Notes: a model not told the origin generated them from the sequence alone. A stretch of DNA of 44,239 nucleotides from Pseudoflavonifractor phocaeensis (GCF_016901955.1 NZ_JACJLC010000024.1:1-44239); one strand, 5' to 3'; positions 15,671 through 26,056 are shown, counted from the first letter of the stretch. Translations and numbers: made by a program.

Positions 15671-16743
15671 CCGGGGCGGCGGAGGTCCGGGTCCGGATCA
15701 AAGCGCTGCGGGAGGAGAAGGCCGCCCTCCAGGCCAGGCTGGCGGAGGGGGACCGGAGCGTGCGTCTGGAGCTGGCTCAGGTGGAGGAGGATCTGGTGGA
15801 CTGCGCCCGGCGGCTGCGGGAGCTGATGCCCGGCCACAAGATCAGCCGGGGGACCACCTGGGCGGGGGTGGACGGCTGGCGGTGGGACCAGCTCCAGTAC
15901 CAGACCTGGGCGGAGCTGGAGGGGGCCGAGGACCCGGAGGGCCCCACGGAGCACGACAAGATGCGCCTGGCTCTGGCGGGGGCCAGGAGCGGCCTCACCG
16001 CCGCCCAGGCGGCCTATCTGGACCAGACCGGCCAAAAGCGCCCGGCCCAGGTGGCCCGGGAGAACGGCAAGAATCGGTCCACCGTGTGCCGGACCCTGAA
16101 GCGGGGGCGGTCCCGGCTGGCCGCCGACGCCCAGGCCCTGTACCAGCTGCTGGGCTGCCGGGAGGGCGGGCCCCTGGTGGTGGACCTGGGGGAGCCGGAG
16201 GTGCTGAAAGCGGTGCTGGAGCGGCTCACCACCCGGCAGCAGACCTATCTCTACCTCTACTACGGGGAGTGGCTCAGTCTGCGGGAGATCGGGACCCTGC
16301 TGGGGGTGGACCACGCCTCGGTGCTGCGGTCCATCCGGTGCGGCCTGCGCCGCCTGGAGGGCCTGGCCCTGGGGGAACAGATCGAGGTGCGGGGGCTGGA
16401 CAGCCTGGAGGAGCGGCTGATGGCCCACTTCAACGACCTGCCTCCGGCGGAGGAGCCCCGGGAGAAAAGGACCTATCAGAAGCGCAATGCCCCCGCCCGG
16501 ATCACGCGGCCTGTGTCCCTGGTCCCCCGGCTGCTGCGGTTTTTCCGAGGGGACGCGGAGCGCTGCGTGGCCCTGGGGGAGGGGGTCTCCGCCCCTCAGG
16601 AGCCCCGGTGGGGCAGCGGAAAGCTGCTGGCCTGGCTGGAACAACAGGGGGCGGGCCGGCGGGAGAAGCATTCCCTGTTCCGGCGGCTGCTGTATCATCT
16701 ATTTTCATGTATCAGGAGGGAGCTGTATGTTGACCATCATTGA
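15667..16743 (+). CDS. Regulator with two sigma-region-4-like helix-turn-helix domains
   Basis: The 358-residue protein begins with a charged coiled-coil-like helix (1-55). Two similar DNA-binding segments follow: LTAAQAAYLDQTGQ...ARENGKNRSTVCRTLKRGRSRL (about 109-151) and LTTRQQTYLYLYYGEWLSLREIGTLLGVDHASVLRSIRCGLRRL (about 187-230). Both look like sigma-70 region 4, which reads -35 boxes. The regions 1-2 that bind core polymerase and the -10 box are not seen, so it is not an ordinary sigma factor. It could act like a phage late-gene activator for the cassette. Its start overlaps the previous stop (ATGA) and its end overlaps the next gene by 17 nt. Confidence 0.7.
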   Translation: MTGAAEVRVRIKALREEKAALQARLAEGDRSVRLELAQVEEDLVDCARRLRELMPGHKISRGTTWAGVDGWRWDQLQYQTWAELEGAEDPEGPTEHDKMRLALAGARSGLTAAQAAYLDQTGQKRPAQVARENGKNRSTVCRTLKRGRSRLAADAQALYQLLGCREGGPLVVDLGEPEVLKAVLERLTTRQQTYLYLYYGEWLSLREIGTLLGVDHASVLRSIRCGLRRLEGLALGEQIEVRGLDSLEERLMAHFNDLPPAEEPREKRTYQKRNAPARITRPVSLVPRLLRFFRGDAERCVALGEGVSAPQEPRWGSGKLLAWLEQQGAGRREKHSLFRRLLYHLFSCIRRELYVDHH

Positions 16744-16993
16744 GATCGAGGCCAGAGCGGACGGCGGCCACGGCCTGCAGAGCCAGAGCCACCGCACCGA
16801 GTGCTGGCTGGAGGGCTGGATCGCCGTGCCGGCGGAGCTGGAGCAGGCGGCCTGGGACTGCCGGGGGTACTGTACCCTGGACATCCAGGACGGGGTGCTG
16901 GTGGGGCTGACCCCCGGTGAGGTGCCGGAGCCCCCCGCCCCGGAGCCCACGGATACCGACGTGCTGAATACTTTGCTGGGGGTGAGCGTATGA
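16727..16993 (+). CDS. Small phage-type protein of unknown function
   Basis: AGGAGG lies 7-8 nt before the ATG at 16727, which sits inside the end of the previous gene. The 88-residue acidic protein (MLTIIEIEARADGGHGLQSQ...) has a compact N-terminal part and a Pro/Glu-rich linker (EVPEPPAPEPTDTD) before a short hydrophobic end. Small proteins of this look occur beside tail-fibre genes in clostridial prophages, but I cannot name a family. The stop overlaps the next ATG (ATGA). Confidence 0.65.
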   Translation: MLTIIEIEARADGGHGLQSQSHRTECWLEGWIAVPAELEQAAWDCRGYCTLDIQDGVLVGLTPGEVPEPPAPEPTDTDVLNTLLGVSV

Positions 16994-17414
16994 CCAGAAT
17001 GCAGGCGGCGGAGCAGCTGCGGCGGGCCTTGCAGCTGTTTGCCAATACGTTGAGCGAGGAGCAGGCCCTGGAGGTAGCGGCGGTCTACCCGGCCTGGGAG
17101 GCGGGCAAAAGCTACGCCGTGGGGGATATCCTTTCCTACGGCACCAACCAGGTGGGGGACCCCCAGCTGTACAAGGTGGTGCAGGCCCACACCAGCCAGG
17201 CCGACTGGCTGCCCGGCCAGGGCACCGACAGCCTGTACGACGCCTTCGGGCTGAACCAGGCGGGCTATCCGGTGTGGAGCCAGCCCACCGGGGCCCATGA
17301 CGCTTACAACAAGGGAGACATTGTGGACTACAACGGCACGCTGTACCGCTCCCTCATTGACGGGAATACCTGGGCCCCTGACGCCTACCCGGCTGGGTGG
17401 GAGGTGTACACTGC

Positions 17415-17418
<4 letters not shown>
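16990..17418 (+). CDS. Carbohydrate-binding-module-like tail protein
   Basis: The 142-residue protein has an N-terminal helix ([20 protein letters not shown]) then two similar aromatic-rich modules: [19 protein letters not shown]...[16 protein letters not shown] and [18 protein letters not shown]...[13 protein letters not shown]. The pattern of a Trp, KGD, an aromatic YRS/YKV strand and a final WxP is that of chitin-binding CBM5/12 folds. Such domains occur on phage tail proteins that touch host glycans. No signal peptide is seen. The stop codon overlaps the TTG start of the collagen-like gene (TTGA). Confidence 0.72.
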
Positions 17419-19397
<1,979 letters not shown>

Positions 19398-19412
19398 CAG
19401 GAGGGAAAGGCA

Positions 19413-20099
19413 ATGTCCAACAGTACTTTGATTTCCTACACCAAGCTGTCTCCCAACAAGAACAGCCCCAGGAACCACAAGATCGACACCATCACCATCC
19501 ACCACATGGCGGCGGTGAACGCCACCATCGAGGCCTGCGGGGCCGGGTTCGCCCAAAGCTCCCGGCAGGCCTCCGCCAACTACGGCATCGGCAGCGACGG
19601 GCGGATCGCCCTGTACGTGGACGAGGCCGACCGGTCCTGGGCCAGCTCCAACGGCGCCAACGACCACCGGGCGGTGACCATCGAGGTGGCCAACAGCGAC
19701 GGCGAGCCCAACTGGCCTGTGTCTGAGAAAGCCTACACCGCCCTCATCGACCTGTGTACTGACATCTGCCGCCGCAACGGCATCTCCAAGCTGGTGTGGG
19801 CAACCTCCAAGAGCGACCGGGTGGACCACAGGAACGGGGCCAACATGACGGTGCACCAGGACTTTGCCGCCACCGCCTGCCCGGGGCCCTACCTGCTGGG
19901 CAAAATGGCCGACATCGCCGCCCAGGTCAACGCCAGGCTGTCCGTCAATGTGGAGCCCGCCTCGGAGTGGGCACAGGAAGCCTGGCAGAAGGCGGCCAAC
20001 CTGGGGATCTTCGACGGAACCGACCCGCAAGGCCCCATGACCCGGGAGCAGGCCGCCCTGGTGCTGGACCGGCTGGGACTGCTGGAAGGGGGGAGCTGA
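19413..20099 (+). CDS. N-acetylmuramoyl-L-alanine amidase (endolysin-like, Amidase_2)
   Basis: The 228-residue enzyme cuts the bond between MurNAc and the stem peptide. Zinc ligands are visible: His30/His31 in DTITIHHMA, His148 in MTVHQDF and Cys156 in ATACPGPYL. NYGIGSDGRIALYVDE and NDHRAVTIEVANS are standard amidase-2 motifs. A short C-terminal SLH-like repeat (SEWAQEAWQKAANLGIF...TREQAALVLDRL) would bind cell-wall polymer. There is no signal peptide, so release to the wall would depend on the holin encoded one base downstream. AGGAGGG lies before the ATG. Confidence 0.93.
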   Translation: MSNSTLISYTKLSPNKNSPRNHKIDTITIHHMAAVNATIEACGAGFAQSSRQASANYGIGSDGRIALYVDEADRSWASSNGANDHRAVTIEVANSDGEPNWPVSEKAYTALIDLCTDICRRNGISKLVWATSKSDRVDHRNGANMTVHQDFAATACPGPYLLGKMADIAAQVNARLSVNVEPASEWAQEAWQKAANLGIFDGTDPQGPMTREQAALVLDRLGLLEGGS

Positions 20100-20100
20100 T

Positions 20101-20556
20101 ATGGAGAACGTCAACGCCTTCAAGGCCGCTGTGGCCGCCCTTGGTGCCGCCCTCACCGCCCTGTGGGGGTGGTTTGGCTGGGTGGTGCTGGCCTGGATCG
20201 GGCTGATGGTCATCGACTACATCACCGGCTCCGCCGCCGCCCTCCGGGCGGGGAAATGGTCCAGCAAGACCGCCCGGGACGGCATCTGGCACAAGCTGGG
20301 CAGCGTGGTGGCCGTCATCGTCTCGGCCATCCTGGACGTGGTCATCGGCCACCTGCTGGCCAACATGCCGGCGGTGGAGCTGCCCTTCGCCTACTCGGTG
20401 CTCCTCTGCCCCCTGGTGGTCATGTGGTACATCCTCACCGAGGCCGGCTCCATCATCGAAAACGCAGGAGAGCTGGGGGCGCCTGTTCCGGACTGGCTGG
20501 CCAAAACGGTGGAGAGCCTGAGCCAGAAGGCGAATCAGGCGGGTCAGGGGAAATAG
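20101..20556 (+). CDS. Phage-type holin
   Basis: The 151-residue protein has several hydrophobic segments (about 6-40, 62-85 and 92-122). It carries family features LMVIDYITGSAAALRAGKWSS and SVLLCPLVVMWYILTEAGSIIENAGELG, which match the TcdE/Cph1-like phage holin family. It would form pores in the membrane and let the amidase, and perhaps the fibre protein, leave the cell. The polar C-terminal tail is cytoplasmic in this family. GGGGGGAG lies before the ATG, which follows the amidase stop by one base. It ends the seven-gene cassette. Confidence 0.92.
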   Translation: MENVNAFKAAVAALGAALTALWGWFGWVVLAWIGLMVIDYITGSAAALRAGKWSSKTARDGIWHKLGSVVAVIVSAILDVVIGHLLANMPAVELPFAYSVLLCPLVVMWYILTEAGSIIENAGELGAPVPDWLAKTVESLSQKANQAGQGK

Positions 20557-20646
20557 CAGAAGGAGACGACTCCATTTTCCTGCAATTAAGAGCTGATCCC
20601 GGAATGAAAAAACAAGGGATGGACAGGATAAAAAGAAGCCATCCAC

Positions 20647-20675
20647 TGGACGGAACAGAAAAAATCTGATACACT
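20647..20675 (+). promoter_or_regulatory. Possible promoter of the lipoprotein gene
   Basis: TGGACG (20647-20652), a 17-nt spacer and TACACT (20670-20675). Both boxes match only in part. The remaining 100 nt to the gene hold a GGCGG/CCGCC hairpin and no reading frame I trust. Confidence 0.35.
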
Positions 20676-20794
20676 GAAGCCACACTGAAGGGATGGAAGA
20701 ATGTGTATGCGGATCGGGGGATGGCGGGGCTGTCCGGACCGGCCGGGATCATCCCTTGATAATCAGGCGGCATGACCGCCGGAAGGAGCGAAAC

Positions 20795-21271
20795 ATGAAA
20801 CGAAAGATGCGGGGTCTGCTGCTGGCCATGAGCGTATTGTTGCTGTTGGGCATCACCGCCTGCGGCGGAGTCAAGACGGCCGAGGTGGATGTGGCTCAGG
20901 TGATGGAGGAGATGCGCGAGGCTCATCCCATCCAGGGGAGCCTCCAGCTCACCGATACAGATATGCTGAATTTCTATGGCATTGATACCGATACTTTGGA
21001 GTCCTATTCCGCAGAGATGGCCGCCGACGGTATCACCGCCAATGAGGTGGTGCTGGTCAAAGCCAAGGATGAGGAGAGCGCCAAGACGGTAGAGACCAAG
21101 CTGCAAAACCGGCTGGATGCCCGGCGCAATGAGTTTAAGAACTATCTGCCCGATCAGTATGCCGTGGTGGAGAAGAGCGAGGTAAAGCGGGATGGGGTAT
21201 ATGTCCGTCTCATCATGTCTCCCTACCAGGATGAGCTGGCGGAGTTGTACGACAGCCGCCTGAAGGGATGA
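20795..21271 (+). CDS. DUF4358-type lipoprotein
   Basis: The ATG at 20795 follows GGAAGGAG by 6-7 nt and gives a clean lipoprotein signal (MKRKMRGLLLAMSVLLLLGITACGG) with the lipidated Cys at 23; the frame extends upstream without purpose. The mature part (about 135 residues) has VAQVMEEMREA, DMLNFYGIDTDTLESYS, NEVVLVKAKDEESAKTVETKL and YLPDQYAVVEKSEV, the DUF4358 pattern common in gut Clostridia. The function is unknown. It is expected on the outer face of the membrane. A strong terminator follows 15 nt after the stop. Confidence 0.85.
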   Translation: MKRKMRGLLLAMSVLLLLGITACGGVKTAEVDVAQVMEEMREAHPIQGSLQLTDTDMLNFYGIDTDTLESYSAEMAADGITANEVVLVKAKDEESAKTVETKLQNRLDARRNEFKNYLPDQYAVVEKSEVKRDGVYVRLIMSPYQDELAELYDSRLKG

Positions 21272-21282
21272 ATATCGTAAAA

Positions 21283-21312
21283 AAATGGGGCTGCGCCGCA
21301 GCCCCGTTTTTT
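21283..21312. terminator. Bidirectional terminator between lipoprotein and antiporter genes
   Basis: GGGGCTGC and GCAGCCCC (21287-21305) are flanked by AAAAAT on the left and GTTTTTT on the right, so it works for both converging genes. Confidence 0.9.
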
Positions 21313-22613
21313 CATATTCCATTCTGCCTGTGCTGTTTCTGATGGGCGTTGCGCAGACGCTCGTGGTCCTCCAGCAGGGCCTGGGCGGCCAGATCGAAGG
21401 CCTCCGCGTCCTCGTACCGGTTGACCAGCTCGCTTTCCTGAAGGTCGCTGTAGTCCTTTTCCTTGCCACGATAGACGAGCTTCAGCAAAATAGGAGTAAG
21501 GATGGTGGTAGCAATGACCATCAGTACCACCGGACCGAAGAAGACCTCCGGCATCAGGCCTGCGGCAATGCCGTTGTTGGCTACAATCAGGGCTACCTCG
21601 CCACGGGAGATCATGCCCACACCGATCCGTAGGGAATCCTGACCGTTATAGCCGCACAACTTCGAACCCAGGCCACAGCCGATGACTTTGGACACCACGG
21701 CCCACAGCACCAACAGGACAGAAAAGAGGATAATGGCGCCGCTCATCTCCGGCAGCACCACTTTCAGTCCGATGTTGGCAAAGAAGATAGGGGAGAGCAG
21801 GGTATAAGACAGAGTTTCAAACCGGTCCTGGAGGTAGGCGACCCGGGGGGTATTGGCAAAAATCAGACCGGCGATGTACGCACCGGTGATGTCGGCCACT
21901 CCGAAAAGCTCCTCGGCCAGGTAGGCATACATCAGGCAAAAGGCGAAAGAGAGTACCACGAACCGGCGTTTGTCCCGGTTGTATCGGGCAAACCACCACT
22001 CCACCGCCCGGTGGAGGACGATCCACATCACCACGCTGGTGGCAAAGAATACCACAATTTTCAGCAGAACCACCCAGAGATTGGTGCCGGTGCCAGATAG
22101 ACTGGTGATGATGGTGAGGGCCACGATGCCCAGCACGTCGTCGATGATAGCGGCGCCCAGGATGGCGTTGCCCGAGCGGGTGGACAGCTTACCGATTTCC
22201 TTTAAAGTTTCCACGGTGATGCTCACCGAGGTGGCGGTAAGGATGACGCCAATGAACCAGTTCTGAAGCATGGTGTCAGGCCCCTGATTAAAGGCGGTGG
22301 CCAGGAAAAATCCGCCCACCAGGGGGATCAATACCCCGATCACAGCAATGATGAACGCGGATCGTCCCGCTTTTTTTAGTTCTCCCAGGTCGGTTTCCAG
22401 TCCGGCGTTGAACATCAGAACGATAACGCCCAGCTCAGCCAGCTGATCCATCAGGGTGGTCTCCTGAAGAATGCCCAGCATGGCGGGGCCCATGACCAAC
22501 CCGGCCAGCAGAGCGCCTACTACTTGGGGCAGGGCAAACCGTTTTGTCAGTATACCCAGCACCTTGGTGCTCAGGAGGATCAGGGCGATCTCAAAGAGAA
22601 AATGGTGGGTCAT
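21312..22613 (-). CDS. CPA2-type cation:proton antiporter (NapA/GerN-like)
   Basis: The 433-residue protein has about 12 membrane segments. The antiporter core carries LPQVVGALLAGLVMGP, LGVIVLMFNAGLETDL, LTATSVSITVETLKE and GNAILGAAIIDDVLGIV, where the two Asp residues are the ion-binding pair of electrogenic CPA2 antiporters. It ends with a short charged cytoplasmic tail and lacks a TrkA-N domain. It should exchange Na+ or K+ for H+. AAGGAG lies before the ATG. Minus-strand TTGACT (22683-22678), a 17-nt spacer and TACCAT (22660-22655) form a possible promoter. It is a single-gene unit. Confidence 0.92.
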   Translation of the reverse strand: MTHHFLFEIALILLSTKVLGILTKRFALPQVVGALLAGLVMGPAMLGILQETTLMDQLAELGVIVLMFNAGLETDLGELKKAGRSAFIIAVIGVLIPLVGGFFLATAFNQGPDTMLQNWFIGVILTATSVSITVETLKEIGKLSTRSGNAILGAAIIDDVLGIVALTIITSLSGTGTNLWVVLLKIVVFFATSVVMWIVLHRAVEWWFARYNRDKRRFVVLSFAFCLMYAYLAEELFGVADITGAYIAGLIFANTPRVAYLQDRFETLSYTLLSPIFFANIGLKVVLPEMSGAIILFSVLLVLWAVVSKVIGCGLGSKLCGYNGQDSLRIGVGMISRGEVALIVANNGIAAGLMPEVFFGPVVLMVIATTILTPILLKLVYRGKEKDYSDLQESELVNRYEDAEAFDLAAQALLEDHERLRNAHQKQHRQNGI

Positions 22614-22772
22614 AGGAACACTCCTTCCTGTACTATGGTTAAAATATACTATAAATGGTATTTCTGTTTGGTAAAAAAGTCAACAGTCAACTTGGCCAGA
22701 AATAAAATGTCCCAAGCCAACTTTTCTGACAAACAGATACGAAATAATGACAGCGTATCCCAAAAATGGAAA

Positions 22773-22811
22773 CTCCCTGACTGCCGTCAATGCAGACGGG
22801 CTGTCAGGGAG
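22773..22811 (-). terminator. Terminator of the TetR-type gene
   Basis: A stem of about 16 bp (CTCCCTGAC... with ...GTCAGGGAG) overlaps the stop codon. The minus-strand tail reads TTTCCATTTTTG. Confidence 0.78.
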
Positions 22812-23379
22812 CTGTTTGTGCGCCCAGGGGCGGATGGCTGGAGAATCGCCGCACCACTCGGGGCAGTTCGTCCTCCAGTAAAAAGGAAATGCGGGCGGCC
22901 AGCTGGTCCGGCGGTTCCTTCATATCGTCAGCCAGCCAACCCAGCATCAGGCCAGATACGGCATACATATAGAAGTCGATGAGAAATTCCATGTCCTTGT
23001 CAGTCAGCACCTGTTCTGAAGAGGCCTCCTTCAGAAGGGAGACGCAGAGGGCACGGGCCAGGGTAAAAAAGTGGCAGTCCAGGTGGTCACGGCCGTTGGA
23101 ACGGAAAATATGGAAAATAATAATATGATTGTCCTTAATGTAGTGAAAGGCGGCAATCAAGGCGTCCTGCCACTGATCTGTGCCCTGGAGTGCCTGCTGG
23201 GTCTCATGCTCCAAAAACCAGTGGAGCAGATCGTAGATGTCCTGAAAGTGATAATAGAAAGTCTGACGGTTTACCTCGCAGTCCTCCACCAGCTCCTTCA
23301 CCGTGATATCGTCCAGGAATTTTTTCTGCAGCAGCCGCTTCAGCGAAGTAGCCAGAGCCAGCTTGGTACTGGACGTCAA
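22804..23379 (-). CDS. TetR/AcrR-family regulator, DhaS-like
   Basis: I start at TTG 23379, since GGGAGG lies 8 nt before it and the resulting MTSSTKLALATSLKRLL matches the family N-terminus; the frame extends to 23403 without a ribosome site. The protein has 191 residues. The HTH is ITVKELVEDCEVNRQTFYYHFQDIYDLL, the pattern of the DhaS subgroup. The C-terminal ligand or dimer domain ends near FLLEDELPRVVRRF. It is transcribed divergently from a TSCPD gene, and the two promoters share one -35 box. It may control itself and this neighbour (inference); the effector is unknown. Confidence 0.86.
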   Translation of the reverse strand: MTSSTKLALATSLKRLLQKKFLDDITVKELVEDCEVNRQTFYYHFQDIYDLLHWFLEHETQQALQGTDQWQDALIAAFHYIKDNHIIIFHIFRSNGRDHLDCHFFTLARALCVSLLKEASSEQVLTDKDMEFLIDFYMYAVSGLMLGWLADDMKEPPDQLAARISFLLEDELPRVVRRFSSHPPLGAQTAP

Positions 23380-23426
23380 TGGGTACGCCTCCCTTCTGCT
23401 CAAGGAAATGGGGGTTATTCCCGATT

Positions 23427-23479
23427 ATTATACCACAAGGCCGTCATGAATTGCAATCCTGGCAAAAATGTGGTATGCT
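23427..23479. promoter_or_regulatory. Back-to-back promoters sharing one palindromic -35 box
   Basis: TTGCAA at 23451-23456 reads the same on both strands. To the right it is followed by a 17-nt spacer and TATGCT (23474-23479) for the TSCPD gene. To the left it is followed by 18 nt and TATAAT (minus strand, 23432-23427) for the TetR gene. Both -10 boxes are extended (TGG before TAT). ATACCACA (23430-23437) and TGTGGTAT (23469-23476) form an inverted repeat centred on the same point and could be a regulator site. Confidence 0.72.
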
Positions 23480-23481
23480 TT

Positions 23482-23501
23482 GACCCGTTACGACCCGTTA
23501 C
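23482..23501 (+). repeat. Tandem 10-bp duplication at the transcription start region
   Basis: GACCCGTTAC occurs twice without a gap, beginning about 3 nt after the -10 box of the TSCPD promoter. It may be an operator half-site pair or a slippage duplication. Confidence 0.6.
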
Positions 23502-23526
23502 CAGGAAGAAAAAGGAGAGAGCAAAG

Positions 23527-23775
23527 ATGACCATAAATTACCGGCCCAGAGGGGTGTGTTCTGCCCACATGCGAGTGGAGGTGGAGGACGGAGTGATTCA
23601 GTCTCTCCAGGTCCAGGGGGGGTGCAGTGGTAACCTCCAGGGGATTTCCCGCCTGGTGGAGGGAATGGAGGTGTCTGAGGCCATTCGGCGGCTGGAGGGC
23701 ATCCGCTGCGGCTTCAAGTCCACCTCCTGCCCGGATCAGTTGGCCCAGGCGCTGAAGCAGTACAAACAGGACTGA
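23527..23775 (+). CDS. TSCPD domain-containing small protein (TIGR03905 type)
   Basis: The 82-residue protein is all one TSCPD domain: YRPRGVCSAHMRVEVEDG, VQGGCSGNLQGISRLVEGM and GIRCGFKSTSCPDQLAQAL. Three regularly spaced cysteine motifs (VCS, GCSGN, TSCPD) suggest a metal or redox site. The same domain ends class II ribonucleotide reductases, and the stand-alone form has no firmly known function. GGAGAG lies about 9 nt before the ATG. It is transcribed divergently from the TetR gene. Confidence 0.88.
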   Translation: MTINYRPRGVCSAHMRVEVEDGVIQSLQVQGGCSGNLQGISRLVEGMEVSEAIRRLEGIRCGFKSTSCPDQLAQALKQYKQD

Positions 23776-23780
23776 CAAAC

Positions 23781-23826
23781 AAATAAATACCGGGGCGCGC
23801 CGTGTGGCGCGCCCCGGTATTTATTT
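23781..23826. terminator. Bidirectional terminator with a 21-bp perfect stem
   Basis: AAATAAATACCGGGGCGCGCC-type arm (23781-23801) pairs without mismatch with 23806-23826 around GTGT. A/T ends give a U tract in both directions for the converging TSCPD and 5'-nucleotidase genes. Confidence 0.92.
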
Positions 23827-23839
23827 GCCTGTCAGGGGA

Positions 23840-26056
23840 TCACTGAATCAAGCTGCTGAGGTTGAGAAGGATTTGGGCAAATTCCGCCCGAGTGAGCACG
23901 TTATTGGGCATCTGCTGCCCCAGGTCGTTACCTACCATGATCCCGGCGTAGTAGCAGTAGGTCACACCCGCCAGATACTCGGCGGGTATGTCGGCGTAGT
24001 CAGGGGCATCTGCCAGACCGGTGCCGGTCTCTGGGGCAGGGAAGCCCAGGTAGGTGGCGGCGGTAGCAATGATGTGGGCGGTCTGGGCCCGGGTAACGGC
24101 CCTGTCCTCTCCGAACGTATCGCCCTCATACAGGCCCACAGAGGCGGCCCAGTTCACGCATTCGTCGTACCACTGCCCGGCGGTATCGGTCACGGTGTCA
24201 GTCCCCACCTCTGGCGTATCTGCCAGGTTGTACAGCACCTGATACAGGGTAGCCAGGCTGATCTCCTGGCTGGGGCTGAAATCAGAGCCGTTGGTGGTGC
24301 TCATGATGCCGCTGCGGATGGCGAAGCGGGCGGCGTCGCCATACCAAGAGGAAAAGTCAGCGTCGGCGTACAGGATGGTGATACGGCCCTGGCCGCAGGG
24401 GTCAGCGTAGGCTTCCCCAATGACGCCGCCCAACTCGTCCTTGATGTAGTTGATGAGGACCTCGTTGTCCACCATGACCTCATCCTGGAGGATGGTGATG
24501 TTCTTGGCGCCGAACATGGCGTAGCCATCGCCGCCGTCTTTGAGCATGTAATTGTGAGAGGCCAGGGAATAGGTGGCCTCGGGATCGATGGGGGCGTATG
24601 CTCCGGTCTCGCTGTCCAGCACCTGAACGTCGCTTACCCGGCGGTCGCCGGCCACCTGGACAAAGTTGCCAGCGTCATCCAGCTCCACAGAGGAGGGAAT
24701 GGAGGTGTCAATGGTGTACTTCAGGCCGGACACCTGCAGGAAGCCGCCGTTCTCAGCGGTGCCCACGTACATGGAGCCCAGCTCCAGAGCGTCCAGGATC
24801 TGTTGGCCGGTGACCTCCACCAGGCAGGCCATGTTACCGAAGGGGTGGACGGCGATGATGTCGCCGTAGGTTACGTCTCCAGCGGCAATGTCAGCCCGGA
24901 CGCCGCCGCCGTTGACCCAGCCGATATCAGCGCCCAGCATGATCCGGTAGGCATCGGCGCACAGGTCGCCCAGATTGGTCTCGGCGGAGCGGACCGCACG
25001 CTGGCCGGTGACGGGGTCGTTGACAGTGAGATCCACCTGGGAGGTAGCCACCACTTCCTCGGTTTTGGACTTGTACTGCTCCTGGATACTCTTGATAAAG
25101 GTATCGGCATCGGCGTAAGCCTGAGAGGTGGTGTCCACATCAGCCAGGGGCACCAGCTCGGTGGTCATGGTGCCGTCCTTCCCAATGACCAGCTTGCCAA
25201 TGGATTCGGCTTTGGTGCCGGTCTGGCTTAGCAGGACCTGCTCCCCGTCGGCATTCTCCACCAGTTTGGAGGGCTCCACGGTATGGGAGTGACCGTCCAG
25301 CACCACGTCGATACCGGTGGTGTTGGCAATGACCTCGGTGGACATCCAGGGAGAGCTCTGGGCGTCCTCGCCCAGGTGGGCCATAGCTACCACATAGTCG
25401 GCCCCAGCTTCCCGGGCGGAGTCTACCGTGGCCTGTACCTGGTCGTACAGGTCCTGGCCCTCGTTACCCTGACAGAAGCTGTAGATGTACTCCCCGTCCT
25501 CGTTCTGGAAGTAAGCGGGGGCGGCCTTGGTCATGGTCTCCGGGGTGGAGATGCCCACATAGGCCACGTCCACGTCCCCGTAGGTGATCATTGTCCAGGC
25601 GTCCAGCACGGGCTGGCCCTCAGCGTCCAGGAAGTTGCAGCTCAGGTAAGAATAGTCTGCCTGATTGGCCACGATATCCAGGAAGGTATCCATGCCAAAG
25701 TCAAATTCGTGGTTGCCGGGGATGGCAAGATCATAGCCCACCTGATTCATAATGTCCACGATCCAGCCGCCCTCGGACAGGGCGCCCAGGGCGGCACCCT
25801 GAATAGCGTCGCCGTTATCTACCAGGGTTACATTGCTGACGCCGTAGCTCGCCTCCATCTCAGCCTTGTATGAGGCAATGGCGGCGTAGGCCGTGCCGTC
25901 ATCGCTGGTGCAATGGACGTCGTTGGTGTACAGCACGACAATACCGTCATCTGCCGGCGTGGGCTCTTCTTCGACGGCCATGGCAGGGAGGCACAGGGTG
26001 CTGGCCATGGTCAGGGATAGGAACAGGGACAAGATTTTGCGCGTTTTTTTCTTCAT
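23840..26056 (-). CDS. Secreted 5'-nucleotidase/UshA-like phosphatase with SLH domains
   Basis: The ATG at 26056 gives a proper signal peptide (MKKKTRKILSLFLSLTMAS...AMA); the frame extends 30 codons further without a ribosome site. The protein has 738 residues. The metallophosphatase domain shows DVH (46-48), NGD (81-83), GNHE (114-117) and LDGHSHT. The 5'-nucleotidase C-terminal domain shows NLGDLCADAYR, NGGGVRADI and SHNYMLKDGGDGY, the substrate-binding loop. The last 170 residues are SLH repeats (TRAQTAHIIATAATYLG, TRAEFAQILLNLSSLIQ). It should free phosphate and nucleosides from nucleotides at the cell surface. Confidence 0.93.
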   Translation of the reverse strand: MKKKTRKILSLFLSLTMASTLCLPAMAVEEEPTPADDGIVVLYTNDVHCTSDDGTAYAAIASYKAEMEASYGVSNVTLVDNGDAIQGAALGALSEGGWIVDIMNQVGYDLAIPGNHEFDFGMDTFLDIVANQADYSYLSCNFLDAEGQPVLDAWTMITYGDVDVAYVGISTPETMTKAAPAYFQNEDGEYIYSFCQGNEGQDLYDQVQATVDSAREAGADYVVAMAHLGEDAQSSPWMSTEVIANTTGIDVVLDGHSHTVEPSKLVENADGEQVLLSQTGTKAESIGKLVIGKDGTMTTELVPLADVDTTSQAYADADTFIKSIQEQYKSKTEEVVATSQVDLTVNDPVTGQRAVRSAETNLGDLCADAYRIMLGADIGWVNGGGVRADIAAGDVTYGDIIAVHPFGNMACLVEVTGQQILDALELGSMYVGTAENGGFLQVSGLKYTIDTSIPSSVELDDAGNFVQVAGDRRVSDVQVLDSETGAYAPIDPEATYSLASHNYMLKDGGDGYAMFGAKNITILQDEVMVDNEVLINYIKDELGGVIGEAYADPCGQGRITILYADADFSSWYGDAARFAIRSGIMSTTNGSDFSPSQEISLATLYQVLYNLADTPEVGTDTVTDTAGQWYDECVNWAASVGLYEGDTFGEDRAVTRAQTAHIIATAATYLGFPAPETGTGLADAPDYADIPAEYLAGVTYCYYAGIMVGNDLGQQMPNNVLTRAEFAQILLNLSSLIQ

